The position numbers were made by a program, and so were the translations under genes. 9,321 nucleotides of DNA from Cohaesibacteraceae bacterium (lineage in GTDB: Bacteria > Pseudomonadota > Alphaproteobacteria > Rhizobiales > Cohaesibacteraceae), in contig JAESRR010000256.1 in NCBI GenBank assembly GCA_016764535.1, positions 7,667 to 16,987 on the forward strand. Reading direction: 5' to 3'. Position 1 is the first letter of the stretch. Every line of letters begins with the position of its first letter. Below the pieces are notes generated by a model. It was not told the origin of the DNA. It saw nothing but the letters and a program-made list of their open reading frames with translations, and ran no database searches. Positions 6,496 to 9,321 of this stretch are shown here, one piece after another.

Positions 6496-7470
6496 TCACA
6501 TGCCGGTCAATTTGGCAAACCGCTCAAGGCTGATGTTTGATCCGCAGGCAATAATGCCGACCTTCTTGCCCTCGCAAACCTCGCGCAGCGGACCAAGAAT
6601 GGCAGCAAGAGACGCCGCACAACCAGGTTCAACAGCAAGTTTGAGACCAGCGTGCAGCAATTGCATTGCCAGTGGCATTTCAGCATCTCTGATGCGGACG
6701 ATTTCATCGACATTCTCGCGCGCCACAGCATAGGAGTATGGCAGCGCTGTTGGTGATCCCAGACTGTCGGCAATGGTATCAACCTTGTCGATAGCAACGG
6801 GTTTTTCAGCTTCAAAACTGCGATAAAGACTATCGGCCCCATAAGGTTCAACGCCAATTATCTGCGCGTTTGGTCGAAGCGCCCGGATGGCAGCGCTCAT
6901 GCCGCTGATCAGGCCCCCTCCGCCAACAGGGATCACAAATATGTCGGCATCTGAAAGGCTTTTGGCAAATTCAGCGCCACATGTAGCGGCACCAAGTGTC
7001 ATGTGTCTGCCTTCAAACGGATGCATGATGAAGCGCCCTTCGTGCTTTGCAAGGCGGTCCATTTCCTCAAAAGCAGCGCCGATATTCTTGAAGAGTTTCA
7101 CATCCGCACCAAGCTTGCGGCACATTTCAACGCGCATCGGATCGGCGGTTTCCGGCATGGTGATTTTGGCGTGAATCCCTGCTTTTTTTGAAGCCCATGA
7201 AACCGCGATTGCATGATTTCCGCCACTCGCCGCCACGACCCCGGCAGCTTTGTCTTTTTTGGACAAGCCATCAAGGCCAAGCAAAACGCCGCGCGCCTTG
7301 AACGATCCGGCCTGCTGGAACAATTCAAGTTTGATGGTGACATCGGACCCGGCGGGGAGAACTTCGGTAAAAACTGCGGAATTAAGTCCTACAACCGGGG
7401 TGCGGACAATCCGGCCTTTAAGGGCACGACGCGCAGTATCAATCTCAACGAGTGTAGGACTTTGAGCCAC
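6496..7470 (-). CDS. PLP-dependent threonine/serine dehydratase, short form without ACT domain
   Basis: This is a fold-type II PLP enzyme of the threonine/serine ammonia-lyase group, which deaminates L-threonine to 2-oxobutanoate or serine to pyruvate in the cytoplasm; serine racemase and hydroxyaspartate ammonia-lyase are close relatives and cannot be excluded. Visible are the PLP lysine in GSFKARG (Lys58), the substrate-side SGGNH (82-86), the phosphate-binding glycine loop GGGG (183-186), the EPG segment (281-283) and the late CGSN (309-312) near the pyridine nitrogen. The 324 residues end without the C-terminal ACT-type regulatory domain of biosynthetic IlvA, so isoleucine feedback is unlikely and a catabolic or racemase-like role more likely. 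The start is GTG at 7470: GGAG lies 8 nt upstream and the next in-frame ATG is only at residue 105, beyond the catalytic lysine. It stands alone, between the remnant and the c-di-GMP gene. Confidence 0.9.
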   Translation of the reverse strand: MAQSPTLVEIDTARRALKGRIVRTPVVGLNSAVFTEVLPAGSDVTIKLELFQQAGSFKARGVLLGLDGLSKKDKAAGVVAASGGNHAIAVSWASKKAGIHAKITMPETADPMRVEMCRKLGADVKLFKNIGAAFEEMDRLAKHEGRFIMHPFEGRHMTLGAATCGAEFAKSLSDADIFVIPVGGGGLISGMSAAIRALRPNAQIIGVEPYGADSLYRSFEAEKPVAIDKVDTIADSLGSPTALPYSYAVARENVDEIVRIRDAEMPLAMQLLHAGLKLAVEPGCAASLAAILGPLREVCEGKKVGIIACGSNISLERFAKLTGM

Positions 7471-7510
7471 AACAGGAACTCCGGAATAATAATCGGGAAG
7501 GGACCGGGCC

Positions 7511-7538
7511 TTTATGCCATCATTTGCATATTGTTCAA
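7511..7538 (-). promoter_or_regulatory. Possible promoter of the dehydratase gene
   Basis: On the minus strand TTGAAC (7538-7533) and CATAAA (7516-7511) are separated by 16 bp, each matching 4 of 6 consensus bases. The pair sits in the 105-bp gap after the c-di-GMP gene. A weak inverted repeat, ccggga (7549-7554) and ttccgg (7561-7566), could be part of the preceding gene's end, but no T-run follows it on the transcribed strand. The dehydratase may instead be read through from the gene upstream. Confidence 0.25.
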
Positions 7539-7575
7539 GGATTAATGCCGGGACAGAAAATTCCGGGTCTGGATA

Positions 7576-9321
7576 TCAGGCAATAGCCTTTTTCAGCGGG
7601 ATCGCGGCTTCATCAATAAACCGGGTGAAATCGGCAGCATTCATAGGCTTGCCATAAAGCCAGCCCTGTCCGATACGGCACCCCGAATTGATCAGCATAT
7701 CGACCTGCGTGGCTTCTTCAACACCTTCGGCGACAACATCCATATTTAGCCCGCGCGCCAGAGCAGCAATGGCCCCGATGACGGCGAGGGATTCCCGCGA
7801 ATCCGGCAGATCACGAACAAACGCCTGATCGATCTTGATTTTGTCGAGCGGGAACTGGTGGATGTATCCAAGAGACGAATAGCCGGTCCCAAAATCATCG
7901 AGCGCAATTTTAATGCCCGCGTCACGAATATCCTGAAGCATCGAAATAATCTCATCGGCCTCGGTGATAAAAAGACTTTCGGTGATTTCAATATGCAAAC
8001 GGTCTGGTGCCAGTGTGTTCGCCAGCAAAGCCATCATAATGTCCTGAAGCACATTGGAACGTTCAAACTGAACAGCGGAAATATTCACAGCGACCTTGAT
8101 GTGATCGGGCCAGGTTGTTGCGTCCGCACAAGCGGTGTTTAATATCCAGCGACCAAGTTCGACAATCTTGCCGGTTTCCTCAAGGATCGGGATGAAAAGA
8201 TCCGGCTGAATAAAACCAAGATCGCGGTGGCTCCAGCGAATGAGCGCCTCACACCCGATGATATCTCCGGATTTGAGATCGACCTGGGGCTGGTAATGTA
8301 GTTCAAATTCATCACGATCCAGAGCGTCGATCAGCTCTTCTTCCAGTGTGCGGCGTCTTAAGACATCAATCGCCATGAGCGGTGAATAGACACGATATTT
8401 GGTGTTTTGTTCTTTCGCGCGATAAAGCGCAACAAACGCCGCTTCGGTGATTTCGTCAGCCAGTTCACCGGCTATTTCAGATGCAACACCAATGTGCACG
8501 CCAACAAGAGCACTGTGGCCACGCAATACAAATGTGTTCTCCAGAACAGCCCTGATCTGTTCGACACAGTGAACGATGTCGCTGTCGTCCTCAATGCGTC
8601 GCAGGACCATAAATTCATCACTGGACGAGCGTCCGATCAGCCTGAACATGCCCATGTCATGAAATCGTTCACCAACCTGTTTGAGTAACAAATTCCCGTA
8701 TTGATGACCAAGCGCTTCATTGACCCGGTTAAAGCGGCTCAGTTTGCAGGCAAAAACCAGATACTCATCATCAATGTTTTCGATCATGATTGCTTCGGCT
8801 TTTTCGATGAAGCCGTTTTTATTAAGCAATCCGGTACAGGGATCGTGGATGGCCAGGTAGGCGTTTTTCTTTTGTAAATCGCGTGCTTCGGTAACATCCT
8901 GAAAAAGCAGTGTTACAACGCCGATGTCCTTCTTCAGGTCATCCGCGTCATCATTGGCAATCAGCGAGGGCGTGGTTGAATATTCAAAATATCGTGTATC
9001 GGATTGGATTTGAACTGACACTTCTCCGTTACAGGTATTGTTGCCATCAACATGGCGGCAGCGCCCAAAAGCGAGCAAGTCGTTGAATGCATCGGGAAGA
9101 ACTTCTGCACTTTGTTCTCCGGTTGCTGCATCTCTGCCAAGCGATTTTAAAATGATTTGGGCGGTGTCGCTCATGCTGAGGATTATTCCATCCTCGCGCA
9201 CAATGATGATGCCCGAATGGCTGTCAGCAACCACCTGTTCCAGCAGGGCAGAAATGCTGTGGACCTTGCGTCGGGACAATGCCAGTAGCACCTGTTTGAT
9301 TTCAACTTCGGAAATGACAAG
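7576..9321 (-). CDS. PAS-GGDEF-EAL protein, probable c-di-GMP phosphodiesterase (5' end beyond the window)
   Basis: The reading frame stays open to the right edge. GTG at 9291 is an in-frame start without a ribosome site, so the gene probably begins outside and its N-terminal sensor part is unseen. Numbering from 9291, a PAS-like domain spans about 18-135, then the usual linker (LAIHDPCTGLLNKNGF, 146-161), GGDEF domain (about 140-305) and EAL domain (about 312-565). The GGDEF site reads SSDEF (223-227), and the metal-binding Asp pair is replaced by Lys183 and Ser185; no RxxD inhibitory site is seen. Cyclase activity is therefore unlikely. The EAL site appears complete: EALIR (348-352), NISAVQF (403-409), EITES (435-439), DDFGTG (465-470), KIKID (484-488), AEG (521-523) and GQG (541-543). 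It should hydrolyse c-di-GMP, with the degenerate GGDEF possibly acting as a GTP-sensing or structural module. It probably lowers c-di-GMP in response to a PAS-sensed signal. Confidence 0.93.
   Translation of the reverse strand, partial: LVISEVEIKQVLLALSRRKVHSISALLEQVVADSHSGIIIVREDGIILSMSDTAQIILKSLGRDAATGEQSAEVLPDAFNDLLAFGRCRHVDGNNTCNGEVSVQIQSDTRYFEYSTTPSLIANDDADDLKKDIGVVTLLFQDVTEARDLQKKNAYLAIHDPCTGLLNKNGFIEKAEAIMIENIDDEYLVFACKLSRFNRVNEALGHQYGNLLLKQVGERFHDMGMFRLIGRSSSDEFMVLRRIEDDSDIVHCVEQIRAVLENTFVLRGHSALVGVHIGVASEIAGELADEITEAAFVALYRAKEQNTKYRVYSPLMAIDVLRRRTLEEELIDALDRDEFELHYQPQVDLKSGDIIGCEALIRWSHRDLGFIQPDLFIPILEETGKIVELGRWILNTACADATTWPDHIKVAVNISAVQFERSNVLQDIMMALLANTLAPDRLHIEITESLFITEADEIISMLQDIRDAGIKIALDDFGTGYSSLGYIHQFPLDKIKIDQAFVRDLPDSRESLAVIGAIAALARGLNMDVVAEGVEEATQVDMLINSGCRIGQGWLYGKPMNAADFTRFIDEAAIPLKKAIA

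Noticed and set aside
7549..7566. Intrinsic terminator after the c-di-GMP gene
   Set aside because: The ccggga/ttccgg pairing is short, contains a mismatch in the transcribed RNA, and is not followed by a U-run on the gene's strand.

Overview
The window looks like ordinary chromosomal DNA of a Gram-negative bacterium, most likely an alphaproteobacterium. This rests on the PrtD/PrtE-type type I secretion pair, an autotransporter with an outer-membrane C-terminal signature, the c-di-GMP architecture and the style of intergenic palindromic repeat; no 16S or other decisive marker is present. Base composition looks close to half GC by eye. Every gene I can support is on the minus strand, so read right to left the order is: PAS-GGDEF-EAL protein (cut by the right edge), PLP-dependent threonine/serine dehydratase, an autotransporter-type protein, a secreted protein of unknown function, a type I secretion ABC transporter, and its membrane fusion partner (cut by the left edge).

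1-2870 holds the type I secretion pair. The ABC permease/ATPase and the HlyD/PrtE-type adaptor overlap by 4 bases (ATGA), so they are translationally coupled. Neither an outer-membrane TolC-type component nor a repeat-rich RTX substrate lies in the window. The 124-bp leader of the ABC gene contains three copies of one 6-mer or its complement that can form two mutually exclusive hairpins. 2995-3930 is an unrecognised Sec-exported protein with an Asp-rich, calcium-loop-like stretch.

3931-6495 is the most interesting part. An autotransporter-type gene (4309-5940) sits between two ungapped direct repeats of 241 bp (4061-4301 and 6190-6430), which I count as 220/241 identical. Each repeat copy begins just after the stop codon of an outer-membrane barrel reading frame. 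The left copy follows the intact gene. The right copy follows a short in-frame remnant (6431-6472) that reads YDGTARLNVP against YGGTAKIRVP at the end of the intact protein. This suggests an ancestral duplication of an autotransporter-plus-repeat unit whose upstream copy has been almost wholly lost. The repeats contain three stem-loops, one with a GNRA-type tetraloop kept in both copies.

6496-9321 carries housekeeping and signalling genes: a short, ACT-less threonine/serine dehydratase starting at GTG, and a c-di-GMP enzyme with an intact EAL phosphodiesterase site but a doubly degenerate GGDEF domain. I found no tRNA, rRNA, CRISPR array, insertion sequence or phage gene.
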